Source of the DNA: Zhaonella formicivorans
GTDB lineage: Bacteria > Bacillota > DUOV01 > Zhaonellaceae
Direction of reading: 5' to 3'
NCBI RefSeq assembly: GCF_004353525.1
Contig: NZ_CP085524.1
Coordinates: 1,894,142 to 1,958,141, forward strand
Length of the DNA stretch: 64,000 nucleotides
Position numbers and translations under genes: made by a program
The notes under the pieces: model-generated
What the model saw: only the letters and a program-made list of their open reading frames with translations
Databases searched by the model: none
What the model was told of the DNA's origin: nothing
Part shown: in pieces, positions 45,179 through 54,186 of the stretch
Layout of the letters: each line of letters starts with the position of its first letter
Position numbering within the stretch: the first letter of the stretch is position 1

Positions 45179-45957
45179 GCAAGCCCACCCCCTAAATATA
45201 ACGCCAGCAAGACCATTGCCAGATCAATAAACCCGATTACCGCCAAATTTCTTTTCGATAAGACATACTCATTATCCAGTACATTGATGGCATCGGTATA
45301 GCATCTGGCCATCATTGTCACCGTCAATTCCCGGGATTTTTGCAAGGATTTGCCGAACAGGTTGACAACCAACCCTCCCAGCGAATGATAGGAGTTTCTC
45401 CAGGAGGCGTAACCCAGCCTGGTGGCCTGTGAAATATACATCCTGCCCGCAGTGTCCAATAAGACAAAAATAAAACGGTAGATGAGCCCCATCAGTTCCA
45501 GGAACAGCCCGGGAGTCTTCAATTTCTTCAATACCCAAATCAGATCGACCATAGGCGTGGTTAAAACAAGAAAATACAGGCAACTGACAGCCCCCAGGGA
45601 TTTAAAAAAGAGATTTACTGCCAAAACCATGTCTCTATAGCGTACACCGATAATAACCGCTCCCAGATTAATTTCCTGCCAGTAACCGGCAGCCCGGTCC
45701 CCGAAGGAAAGCATGACGGTCAAAACTCCCGGCAGCAGAAAGGCCAAAGGCATGAGCAGCATTTTAGCATAATAACTTCCGGGAATCCTGGCCATACCCA
45801 CTGTGGCTATGGCCGCTAAAGCAATCACAATTACAGAAATGACCAGTGAATCAGCCAGCAGGCAAATTAGCAATAAGCTTATGGCAAAGATGAATTTTTC
45901 CACAGGATGAACATCTTTAAGTGCGCTGGAATAGGCATACTGGTCGATGCTCAGCAT
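45166..45957 (-). CDS. cbiQ: Cobalt transporter membrane subunit CbiQ
   Basis: The 263-residue membrane protein begins LSIDQYAYSSALKDVHPVEKF, usual for CbiQ, and has about five membrane segments and the ATPase-coupling AxxxRG-like region (SRELTVTMMARCYTDAI). It couples CbiO to the CbiM/CbiN substrate unit. It is two bases from cbiN. Confidence 0.95.
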   Translation of the reverse strand: MLSIDQYAYSSALKDVHPVEKFIFAISLLLICLLADSLVISVIVIALAAIATVGMARIPGSYYAKMLLMPLAFLLPGVLTVMLSFGDRAAGYWQEINLGAVIIGVRYRDMVLAVNLFFKSLGAVSCLYFLVLTTPMVDLIWVLKKLKTPGLFLELMGLIYRFIFVLLDTAGRMYISQATRLGYASWRNSYHSLGGLVVNLFGKSLQKSRELTVTMMARCYTDAINVLDNEYVLSKRNLAVIGFIDLAMVLLALYLGGGLAWLI

Positions 45958-45959
45958 TG

Positions 45960-46250
45960 TTAAATATTCCCCTTGTTTTTAGCCTTAGCCCGTGAAGCCC
46001 CTATGTAATAGCCAATAAAGCCGGCGCCTAAAGCCGCCTGCAGCGCAAAGAGCAAGCTCTCGATTTCCCCGCTGGGCGGCTCCCAGATGGGCGAGGCCCA
46101 TGCTTGGTATTCAGGATTTAATTCACTAATAACCGCTTCTGCCTGGCCGTCGGCACCGCCAAACTCAGCCCCGCTCTTCAACAGTAAAGGAACAACAGCT
46201 AAGATAATAACCAATAAAATAAGCATCATGTTTTTGGCTGTAGTACTCAT
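45960..46250 (-). CDS. cbiN: Cobalt transporter auxiliary subunit CbiN
   Basis: The 96-residue protein has two membrane segments (about 7-24 and 68-86) around a loop with [14 protein letters not shown], as in CbiN. It inserts into CbiM to allow cobalt loading. Its start overlaps the cbiM stop (ATGA). Confidence 0.94.
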   Translation of the reverse strand: MSTTAKNMMLILLVIILAVVPLLLKSGAEFGGADGQAEAVISELNPEYQAWASPIWEPPSGEIESLLFALQAALGAGFIGYYIGASRAKAKNKGNI

Positions 46251-46999
46251 GCCTTTGCCTCCTTCTTTAGAACCGCCAGTTCCTGCAGTTCATTTTTGTT
46301 ATAGGCGCTAAGCGTGTTAAAAACAAGTACTGTAAGCAAGCCTTCGCTGATAGCTAAGGGGAGCTGGGTTACGGCAAAAATAGCCATAAATTTGGCCATT
46401 GAAACCATAAACCCTCCTGTAGAAGCCGGGAAGGCCAATGCTAACTGTAACGAGGTAGTAACATAGGTTAACAGGTCTCCTATAGCGGAGGCCAAAAATA
46501 CAGATAACCACACAGGCGCGCCTAATTTATCCCCAAGCTTATATATACCATATGCAGCAATAGGACCAACAATTGCCATCGAAAAAACATTGGCACCTAA
46601 CGTGGTTAATCCGCCGTGGGCCAAAAGGAGCGCCTGAAAAAGAAGCACAATGCTTCCTAGAACTGACATAGCGGCAGGTCCAAAAATAATGGCTCCTAAC
46701 CCCACTCCCGTCGGATGGGAAGAGCTTCCTGTTACGGAGGGCATTTTTAGGGCAGAAAGAACAAATGCAAAAGCCCCCACTACTCCCAACATCAACTTTA
46801 GATTTGGATTCTGCTTTGTTATTTTTTTGATGGACTTTAAGCCCAAAAGAACAAATGGCAAACTTAACAGCGTCCAAAAAACAGCCCAAGGAGCCGGCAA
46901 AAATCCTTCCATAATATGCATAGCGTAAGCTGCCTGCGGAACCGTCAAAAATGTCGCCATAAAATACAGAATATACATTGACCTTTTGGTTGCTTTCAT
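46247..46999 (-). CDS. cbiM: Cobalt transporter substrate-binding subunit CbiM
   Basis: The 250-residue membrane protein carries the N-terminal metal site [10 protein letters not shown] (His within the mature N-terminus), [16 protein letters not shown] and [17 protein letters not shown], all CbiM hallmarks. It has a cleavable leader before MHIMEG. It determines cobalt specificity. ATG with GATGAGGTGA; seven bases after cobK. Confidence 0.96.
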   Translation of the reverse strand: MKATKRSMYILYFMATFLTVPQAAYAMHIMEGFLPAPWAVFWTLLSLPFVLLGLKSIKKITKQNPNLKLMLGVVGAFAFVLSALKMPSVTGSSSHPTGVGLGAIIFGPAAMSVLGSIVLLFQALLLAHGGLTTLGANVFSMAIVGPIAAYGIYKLGDKLGAPVWLSVFLASAIGDLLTYVTTSLQLALAFPASTGGFMVSMAKFMAIFAVTQLPLAISEGLLTVLVFNTLSAYNKNELQELAVLKKEAKA

Positions 47000-47005
47000 T
47001 TTGAG

Positions 47006-47776
47006 TCACCTCATCTTTTTAAATTGGGCCACTGCCGCCAGCAAAGCCTCATAGTTTTGAACTTCGTTGCCCCAGCTTAAAGCAGGCCGTTTAATCACCA
47101 CAACGGGGATTTTTAAACTTAAGGCTGCGGACATCTTTGTTTCCGTCCCTCCAGCCCGACCGCTTTCTTTAATAACCACTACGGAGGCGTTAAAAGTCTT
47201 GAACATCAGCCTGTTCATTTCTTTGGAAAAGGGGCCTTGCATGGCGATGATATCTTTTGGCCTTAAACCCAATTCCTGGCATTTTTTCACGACGTTATGA
47301 TCCGGCAAAACCCTCACCACTATTCTTTTCCCCTTGGCGGCCGGGTGTCCAAGGAAAACTTCCAGGTTATTGCTGCCGGTAGTGAGAAACACCGTACTGC
47401 CCAGCTTAAAAGCCTTTTCCACCCCTTCTTCCCAGGAGTTGACAGGATGAATTAAAGGATGCCGTGGAATGTTTACTCTTTCCCTGACATAACGGACATA
47501 GGGGAGCATTTTATCCCGACAAAAACTGCCAATCAGCTGTGAGGCTGAGGTAGCAAAAGGGTTAGAAGCATCAACTACCAGGTCTATGCATTGCTTTTCA
47601 TGTACCCGGCTCAAATTATCGTATGATAATTCACCGGGAAATATCTCCCCTGCAGTTTCAGTTGCCAGTTCCTTGCCGTAGTCGGTAAGAGCAGCCACCA
47701 TCACCTGCAGCCCTTCCCGGCTTAAGAGGTTGACGATTTCCCTGCCTTCCTTCGTACCGGCCAAAACTAAAATCAC
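47006..47776 (-). CDS. cobK: Precorrin-6A reductase CobK/CbiJ
   Basis: The protein of about 256 residues has an N-terminal ILVLAGTKEGREI nucleotide motif, VVDASNPFATSASQ, and the C-terminal VIKESGRAGGTETKMSAAL that marks CobK/CbiJ. It reduces the macrocycle in cobalamin ring synthesis. An ATG at 47800 lacks a ribosome binding site; GTG at 47776, five bases after AAAGGG, is preferred. It leads the cobalt-uptake operon under a cobalamin riboswitch, while other cob/cbi genes must be elsewhere. Confidence 0.9.
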   Translation of the reverse strand: MILVLAGTKEGREIVNLLSREGLQVMVAALTDYGKELATETAGEIFPGELSYDNLSRVHEKQCIDLVVDASNPFATSASQLIGSFCRDKMLPYVRYVRERVNIPRHPLIHPVNSWEEGVEKAFKLGSTVFLTTGSNNLEVFLGHPAAKGKRIVVRVLPDHNVVKKCQELGLRPKDIIAMQGPFSKEMNRLMFKTFNASVVVIKESGRAGGTETKMSAALSLKIPVVVIKRPALSWGNEVQNYEALLAAVAQFKKMR

Positions 47777-47837
47777 CGCTACCCTTTCCCCCTCGTCCAT
47801 GTTGTATAGAGTAAAAGCGCTGTTGTATGGTGTTCAA

Positions 47838-47866
47838 AAAAATACCCTAGTTTTACAAACTAGGGA
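47838..47866 (-). terminator. Second terminator before cobK
   Basis: CCCTAGTTT and AAACTAGGG pair around a three-base loop, followed on the minus strand by TATTTTTTTG. It lies between the riboswitch terminator and cobK, an unusual second stop. Confidence 0.82.
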
Positions 47867-48087
47867 GGATAAGCTTCAAAAAGGGCAGCCTTATCTAACC
47901 ACCTCCCCGGTCAGGTGAAGATGCGATTAGAACAGGCCGGACCGCTATTCAAGGATCACCAGGAATCCCAAGTAGAATTTTGGCATTCCCTCCCCTTGCT
48001 GTACATACGGAAAATATGAATAGCTTCCATTTACTCTTTATCCCTCGGGACAAAGAACCTATTCAAAAGTATAAGTTATAACAGCAA
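47867..48087. other. Leader between two terminators, possible 13-residue peptide
   Basis: Between the two terminators the minus strand holds ATGCCAAAATTC at about 47977, preceded by AAGGGGAGGG, and reads MPKFYLGFLVILE then stop. It might be a leader peptide linked to the second terminator, or chance. Nothing else is evident. Confidence 0.3.
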
Positions 48088-48120
48088 AAAGCCCTCCAAC
48101 CGACAGGCAGAGGGCTTACA
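48088..48120 (-). terminator. Terminator downstream of cobalamin riboswitch
   Basis: AAGCCCTC and GAGGGCTT pair around a 13-base loop, followed on the minus strand by TTTTTGC. It is the likely expression platform of the cobalamin riboswitch. Confidence 0.7.
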
Positions 48121-48174
48121 AACCGAAAAAAAATGTTAAGACTCACTCCCCATCTACCGTGGGTTCAACTGCGA

Positions 48175-48445
48175 GCTCAGAACAAGCAGGTTTCCTGGCT
48201 CAAGGTCATTGCCTTACTATGCCTTCCCATTCGGCACTTAACCCAATACTGACATTTTGGTTAAACTGCATACTGCCATACGAAGCAATTTACTTTCATA
48301 ACCCTTAAGTTAATACAAGGTTAATTGCCGAACAGTGGCTCAATATAGCAAGGCTACCTTTCACAGTGGCGGGACCGCGCCAGATTCCCACTGGCTTCCC
48401 TCTCGGCTTTGCATTTTCAGCAAAGCACTTGCTCCAAAGCTATTC
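48175..48445 (-). promoter_or_regulatory. Cobalamin riboswitch
   Basis: Minus strand shows GCCAGTGGGAATCTGGCGCGG, shortened here to the B12-box-like AGCCAGTGGGAATCTGGC, then GGTCCCGCCACTGTGA, and further 3' GGGAAGGCATAGTAAGGC and GAGCCAGGAAACCTGC, the standard order of cobalamin riboswitch elements. It precedes cobK-cbiMNQO, so cobalamin should shut off cobalt uptake. Confidence 0.92.
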
Positions 48446-48656
48446 TGTTTTCCCTAATTATACCAAAGACATAAGGTTTTAGCAATACCTTATAAAACTT
48501 TATTCAGTCACCAGTCGCCAGCAGCTAATGCCGTCAAAAGTACAGTCTTCGTAAAACAGTACGCCGGTACTGAATAAGTTTCGACCTCCTAACCTAAACT
48601 AACAGGGAATTAAAATATAAGGAGGTGTACTCTGGTTAATTTGGCCCAGAGGCTAC

Positions 48657-48869
48657 ATGAGAAACAATTCGGGTAAATCTAAGCCGCACAAAAAAAGCGG
48701 TGAATTACTGCAAGGAAAAGCCAAAGGCAAGGTAGGAAACACGAGACAATTGGATGCTTTGAAGCAAGAGGTGGCGGAAATCGGGTTGAACTCCAAAATA
48801 GAGATGGACCGGGAAAGAGGAGCTACCTCTCTTTTGAAAAACCTGAAAGCCAATAAAACAACAAAATAG
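48657..48869 (+). CDS. Small basic hypothetical protein
   Basis: The 70-residue, Lys-rich, soluble protein (SKPHKKSGELLQGKAKGK, then LDALKQEVAEIGLNSKIEMDR) has GAGG five bases before the ATG and a GGAGGTG further upstream. It resembles small acid-soluble spore proteins only in size and in the LKQEVAEIGL helix; the key SASP motifs are missing. It ends at a hairpin that starts the repeat element. Confidence 0.5.
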   Translation: MRNNSGKSKPHKKSGELLQGKAKGKVGNTRQLDALKQEVAEIGLNSKIEMDRERGATSLLKNLKANKTTK

Positions 48870-48874
48870 TAAGC

Positions 48875-49053
48875 TGGGGAATCCTCCCCAGCTCAGGCTG
48901 TCGACAAACTATTATCAGCCAGCATGTATTATGGAGCGGGACTGGTTTCCACAGCCGTCGGCAGCTATGCTGCCGGTAACGGCGTAGGAGCTTGTCCAGA
49001 GCGAAATAATACATGCTGGCTTAGTCTACAAGCTGAATTGGGGAATATCCTCC
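48875..49053. mobile_element. Short element with inverted ends, left copy
   Basis: A gene-free unit bounded by CAGGCTGTCGACAAACTATTAT on the left (read as CAGGCTGTCGACAAA + CTATTAT) and TTAGTCTACAAGCTGA on the right, which are inverted relative to each other. Each end abuts a CTGGGGA/TCCTCCCCAG hairpin. Inside is a second inverted repeat, AGCCAGCATGTATTAT (48917) with ATAATACATGCTGGCT (49006). The same ends occur at 51055-51475. It looks like a non-autonomous MITE- or REP-like element. Confidence 0.6.
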
Positions 49054-49063
49054 CCAGCTTTCT

Positions 49064-50959
49064 TTATATGCCCAGGTGTTTCCTTCGCTCCATGATGAAG
49101 TTTTCAATGCCGTCTGCCACTTGGACCGGGTCGTCGCCCAGAGCCACCCTGCCGCCGGTTATCTCAACCAAATCTTCAGTCAAGAGCTTCACCAGTTCCG
49201 GGGCTCCGGTGACCGGTGGGGTCGGTGAAAGGTGGGTATACAACCCGAAGGCCAAAGCAAAAATTCCATCAATAGTCGCTTTTTGCTCCATGTATTGGGG
49301 AGCAGTCACCGCCACCGGCAAATCAGCCGTATCCACATCTAATGCTTTGGCAAGCTCACTTACCAGAACAGCTATGCGACCGGTGTCGGTACACGTACCA
49401 AAGCTCAATACCGGTGGAATGTTCAGGGCGCGGCAAACTTCTTGCAACCCCTTTCCAGCCCATTCTATTGCCTCCAAGCTGGTAAAGCCGGCAACTTCCA
49501 GCGCCTGATTGCCGCATCCTCCCGAAATCACGCAGATGTCTCTTTTGATCAGTTCCCTGGTTAACTCGGTAGTCATGTAATCATGGGGACCGTTGGCCAA
49601 AGTAGTGCAGTTAACAAGTCCCACCGCACCCTTCACTTTTCCTTCGGCAATTACCCTAACCAGAGGTTGGATAGTGCCTCCCAGAGCTTTCAAGATGGCT
49701 TCAACGCCAAAACCGGAATACCCCTTTTGAATTCTTTGGGGCACTCTGGGCTCTACCTTACCTTTGCGCTTTTTGAAATTTTCAATAGCTGCCAAAAGCA
49801 TATCCCTGGCCTGACCCTCTACCTCTTGCGGCTTATAATCATAATGCTTCTCCACGCCTGGCACCCGTACCAGCCTGGTGGTTGACGCCAGGGTTACCTG
49901 ATATTTCTCTTGGTAAGGAGCAAGGTAAGGGGGCGAGCAGTTTTCACTCATGCCAAAGAAATCAACAGCCCCTGTAGCCAGTAAAGGCTCAATGGCAAGC
50001 CAGTTTCCTGTCAAACCTCTAAATACCTCATCTACCTCGAAACGCTGCACTATTTCCTGGCCGCTCTCAATAGAACCAATAACTCTCAGTCCCTTAGCAC
50101 CGGCTTGCCTTGCTTCTTCCTGGATTTCAGGATCATGGGCTTTCATCACCAGGGCTGCCCCGGTGAATGGTTCATGCCCGTTAAACACCACATTGACATA
50201 ATCGGGATCTAAAATACCCAGGTCGTACTGCACTTCGTGGGGATATGGAGATCCTAAAATGATGTCAATGGCCCACTGCCCGGTCAGTTGGGCCCCGTAA
50301 ATACATGCAATTCCGAGGCGCAGTGCTTTACGGGCCAAAGAAACATAATCGCCATCCACATTGGTAAGACAGCTTGCCGCTGTGTCTTTAATCTCATGCA
50401 AGGGACCTGATGGATACAGGGCAAGCTTTCTCCAGAGTTCAACCCTTTGCCGCGGGGCAAATACGTCAATCACTTTGGAGGGCTCATCATAGCCGCGGTG
50501 CAGTTCCCAATGCAGAAAATCCGCCAATCTTATTGCCACGTCATTCACCGAACCGGAAGTGTCCAGTTCCAACTGTTTGGCAAAGTGATACATTTTTTCT
50601 GTATCTTTGATTTTGTAGGGGGTCTGTCCTAAGGCGGTTGCCTTTAAAGTCCTGATTGCTTCGTAAGCCTGGTAGGAATAAGTAGATGTACCCATGACAT
50701 TGCGCAAGAGCATATCCCTCATTGCCATGGCGTTACGGTCTATGCCGCAAACCCCCAGTACCGCCTCGGCCTTATCAGAAATCCGGCAAGGGCCGTTAGT
50801 GCACAGTTGACAGCTGACCCCGGCAACACAAAAGTTGCAGCGAATTTTTTCCTGGGGCGAGAACCTGTCAAAAGTGTTTGATATTTTGTCCTCTTTCAAG
50901 CGCTCATACATTTCCTGAACGGAAGGATGTACACTGACTTTTTCCGTGGTAAATTTCAT
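49064..50959 (-). CDS. cooS: Divergent anaerobic CO dehydrogenase, CooS family
   Basis: The 631-residue protein is a CooS-type Ni-Fe CO dehydrogenase by length and layout. The N-terminal cluster motif has Cys 41, 44, 50, 53, 58 and 71; compared with usual CooS, the second D-cluster cysteine (CC pair) is Ser49, with an extra Cys44. For the C-cluster, His262, Cys341, Cys451, Cys482, Cys523 and Lys560 align, but the position of canonical Cys295 reads VIGSIESGQE with no cysteine. So one expected C-cluster ligand is missing and activity is uncertain. No cooC, cooF or acs gene is adjacent. It is flanked on both sides by the same repeat element and may have another redox role. Confidence 0.85.
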   Translation of the reverse strand: MKFTTEKVSVHPSVQEMYERLKEDKISNTFDRFSPQEKIRCNFCVAGVSCQLCTNGPCRISDKAEAVLGVCGIDRNAMAMRDMLLRNVMGTSTYSYQAYEAIRTLKATALGQTPYKIKDTEKMYHFAKQLELDTSGSVNDVAIRLADFLHWELHRGYDEPSKVIDVFAPRQRVELWRKLALYPSGPLHEIKDTAASCLTNVDGDYVSLARKALRLGIACIYGAQLTGQWAIDIILGSPYPHEVQYDLGILDPDYVNVVFNGHEPFTGAALVMKAHDPEIQEEARQAGAKGLRVIGSIESGQEIVQRFEVDEVFRGLTGNWLAIEPLLATGAVDFFGMSENCSPPYLAPYQEKYQVTLASTTRLVRVPGVEKHYDYKPQEVEGQARDMLLAAIENFKKRKGKVEPRVPQRIQKGYSGFGVEAILKALGGTIQPLVRVIAEGKVKGAVGLVNCTTLANGPHDYMTTELTRELIKRDICVISGGCGNQALEVAGFTSLEAIEWAGKGLQEVCRALNIPPVLSFGTCTDTGRIAVLVSELAKALDVDTADLPVAVTAPQYMEQKATIDGIFALAFGLYTHLSPTPPVTGAPELVKLLTEDLVEITGGRVALGDDPVQVADGIENFIMERRKHLGI

Positions 50960-51029
50960 CAGATCACCTCTCTAGTTTTTTCGAGGTTAGTATTTCCACT
51001 AGCCTGCAAAAAATGCTGGAATCGGTGAC

Positions 51030-51059
51030 AAAAAAAGAGGGAAGCTGTATGCTTCCCTC
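51030..51059 (-). terminator. Intrinsic terminator downstream of thiT
   Basis: GAGGGAAGC and GCTTCCCTC pair around five bases and TTTTTTTG follows on the minus strand. It joins the end of the repeat element at 51060. Confidence 0.8.
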
Positions 51060-51475
51060 AGACCGTCGACAAAGTATTATTAGCCCTCGCACAATTGTAA
51101 CCCTTGTACCGCTGCTCCAAAGACTATCGCCAAGAGCGCTGGCCTGCTCAGGCTCTATGCAAGCCTTATGCACGACCGCATAAGGGCGACTAGACTTCTG
51201 CCGGCCCTAAAGGACTGGAATTTCTATGCATTATGAAACATAATGCTAGAAATTCTGGCGCGCTCACGCTTGGCACAAGCCAAGTCTTCTTTACGTTTGA
51301 CTTCCAGCGGCACGCGGTGACGCGACTTCCTATCGCTCCACCGCTCTCGCGGCGTCCGTGCCGCTCGTCCGCTTCCAGTCAAACTCTTCGCAGAGCGCTC
51401 TAAGGCTTGTCATAATGTCGCAGCTACACACAATGGATTACAATTTTTGCATTTGTCTACAAGCTGAGGGAAGCC
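51055..51475. mobile_element. Repeat element with inverted ends, right copy
   Basis: About 420 gene-free bases bounded by CCCTCAGACCGTCGACAAAG and TTTGTCTACAAGCTGAGGG, inverted relative to each other and matching the ends of the element at 48875-49053. Inside are segments shared with 17945-18185 and 19360-19440 (for example ACTATCGCCAAGAGCGCT and ACGACCGCATAAGGGCG) and a long hairpin at 51218-51255 (GAATTTCTA-GCATTATG arms). It separates cooS from thiT. Confidence 0.6.
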
Positions 51476-51521
51476 GTAAACTCCCCTCTCCTAATCATAC
51501 TTCTAAACAAGTAATAACAAG

Positions 51522-52052
51522 CTACATCTGCTGAGCAACAAAATTTTTCAAGGGCTTATAAAGCACTCCCACTACCACAACAGAAATCACCAATTCGGGC
51601 AACAGGTAAGCGCCGTTATACAGGATTGAATAAACCCAAGGATTCATGCCGGGAGGAGCGTAGGATGCCCAGATAATTACCCCCGAAAGCACATGGGAAA
51701 CGAAGCGGCCGAAAACAGCCAAAACTACTCCGGCAAAAGCCCCGGCATAGTTTTTTCTGGCCAAGCCGGCCAACCCCAGGAGCCCGAATGCTACCACATA
51801 ATCGAGTAAAATTGAGAGTATATGGTAAGAATATTTTGGTCCCAGGATAAACTGGAGCGCCCCGTAAACCGCTCCGGCAAACAAACCAGGCCCGAGTCCC
51901 CACCTGAGGGCATAAATCATCACCGGCACCATGCTCCCTGCCGTTACAGACCCCCCGTAAGGGGCTTCGAAAATTTTTACATAGCTCAAAATTTGAGCTA
52001 AAGCAATTAATACTCCTGCCTCTACCATCGCTTTAGTCGACAGTTTCCCCAT
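51522..52052 (-). CDS. thiT: Energy-coupled thiamine transporter ThiT
   Basis: The protein of about 176 residues has six membrane segments and matches the ThiT substrate-binding subunit (ALAQILSYVKIFEAPYGGS, then SMVPVMIYALRWG, and the WASYAPPGMNPWVYS loop). It binds thiamine and works with ECF module proteins encoded elsewhere. ATG at 52052 behind AGGAGGT is used rather than the upstream 52100. A TPP riboswitch controls it. Confidence 0.92.
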   Translation of the reverse strand: MGKLSTKAMVEAGVLIALAQILSYVKIFEAPYGGSVTAGSMVPVMIYALRWGLGPGLFAGAVYGALQFILGPKYSYHILSILLDYVVAFGLLGLAGLARKNYAGAFAGVVLAVFGRFVSHVLSGVIIWASYAPPGMNPWVYSILYNGAYLLPELVISVVVVGVLYKPLKNFVAQQM

Positions 52053-52069
52053 AAGATACCTCCTACAAA

Positions 52070-52101
52070 TAAAAAAATGCTGCACTGGATAATGCAGCAT
52101 T
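52070..52101 (-). terminator. Expression-platform terminator of TPP riboswitch
   Basis: AATGCTGCA and TGCAGCATT pair around eight bases and TTTTTTTATTT follows on the minus strand, between the TPP aptamer and thiT. Confidence 0.88.
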
Positions 52102-52111
52102 GTAAGTAGCT

Positions 52112-52208
<97 letters not shown>

Positions 52209-52305
52209 TATGCAGTTCTAGACATATTTTACCATAAAGCTTTGTATTCTTCAATTATATTTTTATCTTTGTCGTGTTTATCTTTGTTATCAATAATCTT
52301 AATTC

Positions 52306-54186
52306 TTAATTCCCATATTCACAGGGAATCAGGCTAACGTACTCATCCAGCTTGGCATCGGAAAGGCAGGCTTCGATGATCTGCCGGCCAACGGGATGCA
52401 ACTCAGATGTCAGGAAATGTTGCAATTCCCGCTTAAAGAAATCAGTCAGTATTTTGGCTCCGGCTTGGTAACCTTCCTCCCCTACCTCCGGCTGCAGGTC
52501 AACCTGGAGGAACACTTTGGGCAGGTAGGTCCCGTCAATCTTCAGCGAATCCAGAGCATATCCCAAGAGAGGGCATTTGGCGGGAGTCAATTGTTCTTTC
52601 CTGAATTTGGAACTGCCGCGCCGGGCAATATACTCCCTGGCCATCCATTCAGCCATAAAGCCCACTCTAAAGACACCTATATACTGGTTGGGAATCAAAA
52701 TGTACCTGGTGCTTGGTGTATCCATAATTTGCTCCAGCAGGAGATTGGCCTGGTCCACCATTTTCCCGGTGGCAAAAGGCCAGTAAGAACCTACCCCTTC
52801 GCTGGTCATGCCCTCTGTATCAGTAATGCTGGGGTTGGAATGTCCCCTGGGGGCAACCAGCCTCCACAGCCAGGCGAGGCTAGGCGGCAGTACATGGAAC
52901 AAGCCGATAATGCCGTAGTTCGGATTATCCCTGGTGCTGGGCGGGGTCCTTACCCCGAAACTGCGAATGTTGACTTCCACCGGTTCATTGACAGTGTTCG
53001 GGAAAAACCTCCTAGGAACAATGACCCTGGGGTTTGGGCAGGGTTTCCCCGGTTCATCCAGGGTGTGCTCCCAGATCAAGCAGGTCGAACCCGGTGCAGC
53101 GTCAATATTTAAAAAGATCAAAGGAGCAGGCGGGTGGATAGTTAATTCCTCAATTTGGGGATCAGTACCGTACTTTTTAATATGGTCAACCCTGATAAAC
53201 CAGCCCGCTTCGGCATCGGTTACAACCAGCCGCTTTTTGCCGTCCTGCAGCCCTGGAGGACATAACGCCATGTCATCGGTCACAGGCTGCAGTTCAGAGC
53301 TGTCTGAAATTTCCAGGTAATGCCTTTCCCTGGTCACAATATTTTCTCCCAGCAGCACCTTACCGTCGGCTTCCCGGTGAAACTGCTGGAGCATCTCGCT
53401 CTTACCGCCGCCGCTGGCCCCTTCATGCATTATGGTAAAAATATTTTCGTAGGGAGTGATAACTTTAACGGTGGATCCATGCAGAGTAACCCAGCCTTCT
53501 GTTTCCCCGATGTTTAACAGCACGCCGTAAATGCCTTTTTTGGCGCTTGGCCCCGGATAGAGATTATAGGAGAAAAGCTCATGGATGTTTTCTCTCCTGT
53601 TATGCACCACCACCTGCTTATTGTCGAAATGGGTGTGGCGGAAAGGCGGCGCCACACAGACGATAGCTTTCGGGGTGAATTCAGGAGGGATACGGTCGGG
53701 AGACAAAAACTCCTGTAAATCAGCCAAAGCCGCTGCAAAAAAGCCGGCATTGGCGGGAGCAACCAAAAGGGCCGGGTACCCTAAGGTTGAGCCCCCTGCC
53801 ATAAAAGGCAGCACAATCAGGGGTTGCTGCTCCAGCCACTCAAAAGTTGCCGTGCGCAGCGGTTTGAAATCCTGACCGAAACGGTCTTTGTACCTCTCTT
53901 TATCCGTCTCCCCTTTGTCAGCAACAACCATGCAATCAGGATCTCTTCTTCTCATGTAAATATCGGTATAATTTACGGCTATGCCGTTCTTGCAGCGGGT
54001 AACGGTAGCTTCTACAATTCGCCCGATACCTGGGATGTCGTAAGCAACCTCATAAAAGTCCTTTCCTTTATTGCCTAGGGCCAGCTCCAGCAATTCTTCC
54101 CTGCTCCCGGGGATAATTACCTCGGTATTTTGTAAAATGTGCAGCAAATCCGGAGGCAACTTAAATTTAGCAAACATCTCTGTCAT
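52306..54186 (-). CDS. DUF4914 protein with PEPCK-like P-loop
   Basis: The protein of about 626 residues matches the DUF4914 family. It holds a phosphate-binding loop HEGASGGGKSEMLQQF near 258-273, recalling the kinase-1a loop of ATP-dependent phosphoenolpyruvate carboxykinase, and nearby acidic residues (FLNIDAAPGSTCLIWEH). A nucleotide- or phosphate-transferring role is likely but the substrate is unknown. ATG at 54186 follows GAGAGGAGAGGA; the upstream frame to 54261 is unlikely. It has no obvious operon partner. Confidence 0.8.
   Translation of the reverse strand: MTEMFAKFKLPPDLLHILQNTEVIIPGSREELLELALGNKGKDFYEVAYDIPGIGRIVEATVTRCKNGIAVNYTDIYMRRRDPDCMVVADKGETDKERYKDRFGQDFKPLRTATFEWLEQQPLIVLPFMAGGSTLGYPALLVAPANAGFFAAALADLQEFLSPDRIPPEFTPKAIVCVAPPFRHTHFDNKQVVVHNRRENIHELFSYNLYPGPSAKKGIYGVLLNIGETEGWVTLHGSTVKVITPYENIFTIMHEGASGGGKSEMLQQFHREADGKVLLGENIVTRERHYLEISDSSELQPVTDDMALCPPGLQDGKKRLVVTDAEAGWFIRVDHIKKYGTDPQIEELTIHPPAPLIFLNIDAAPGSTCLIWEHTLDEPGKPCPNPRVIVPRRFFPNTVNEPVEVNIRSFGVRTPPSTRDNPNYGIIGLFHVLPPSLAWLWRLVAPRGHSNPSITDTEGMTSEGVGSYWPFATGKMVDQANLLLEQIMDTPSTRYILIPNQYIGVFRVGFMAEWMAREYIARRGSSKFRKEQLTPAKCPLLGYALDSLKIDGTYLPKVFLQVDLQPEVGEEGYQAGAKILTDFFKRELQHFLTSELHPVGRQIIEACLSDAKLDEYVSLIPCEYGN

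Noticed and set aside
48657-48869. Alpha/beta-type small acid-soluble spore protein
   Set aside because: Size and one helix agree, but the conserved SASP motifs and the germination-protease site are not visible; kept as hypothetical.
48924-49508. Plus-strand frame beginning in the repeat element
   Set aside because: It runs through the inverted repeat and then antisense to cooS; the N-terminal part depends only on the palindrome.
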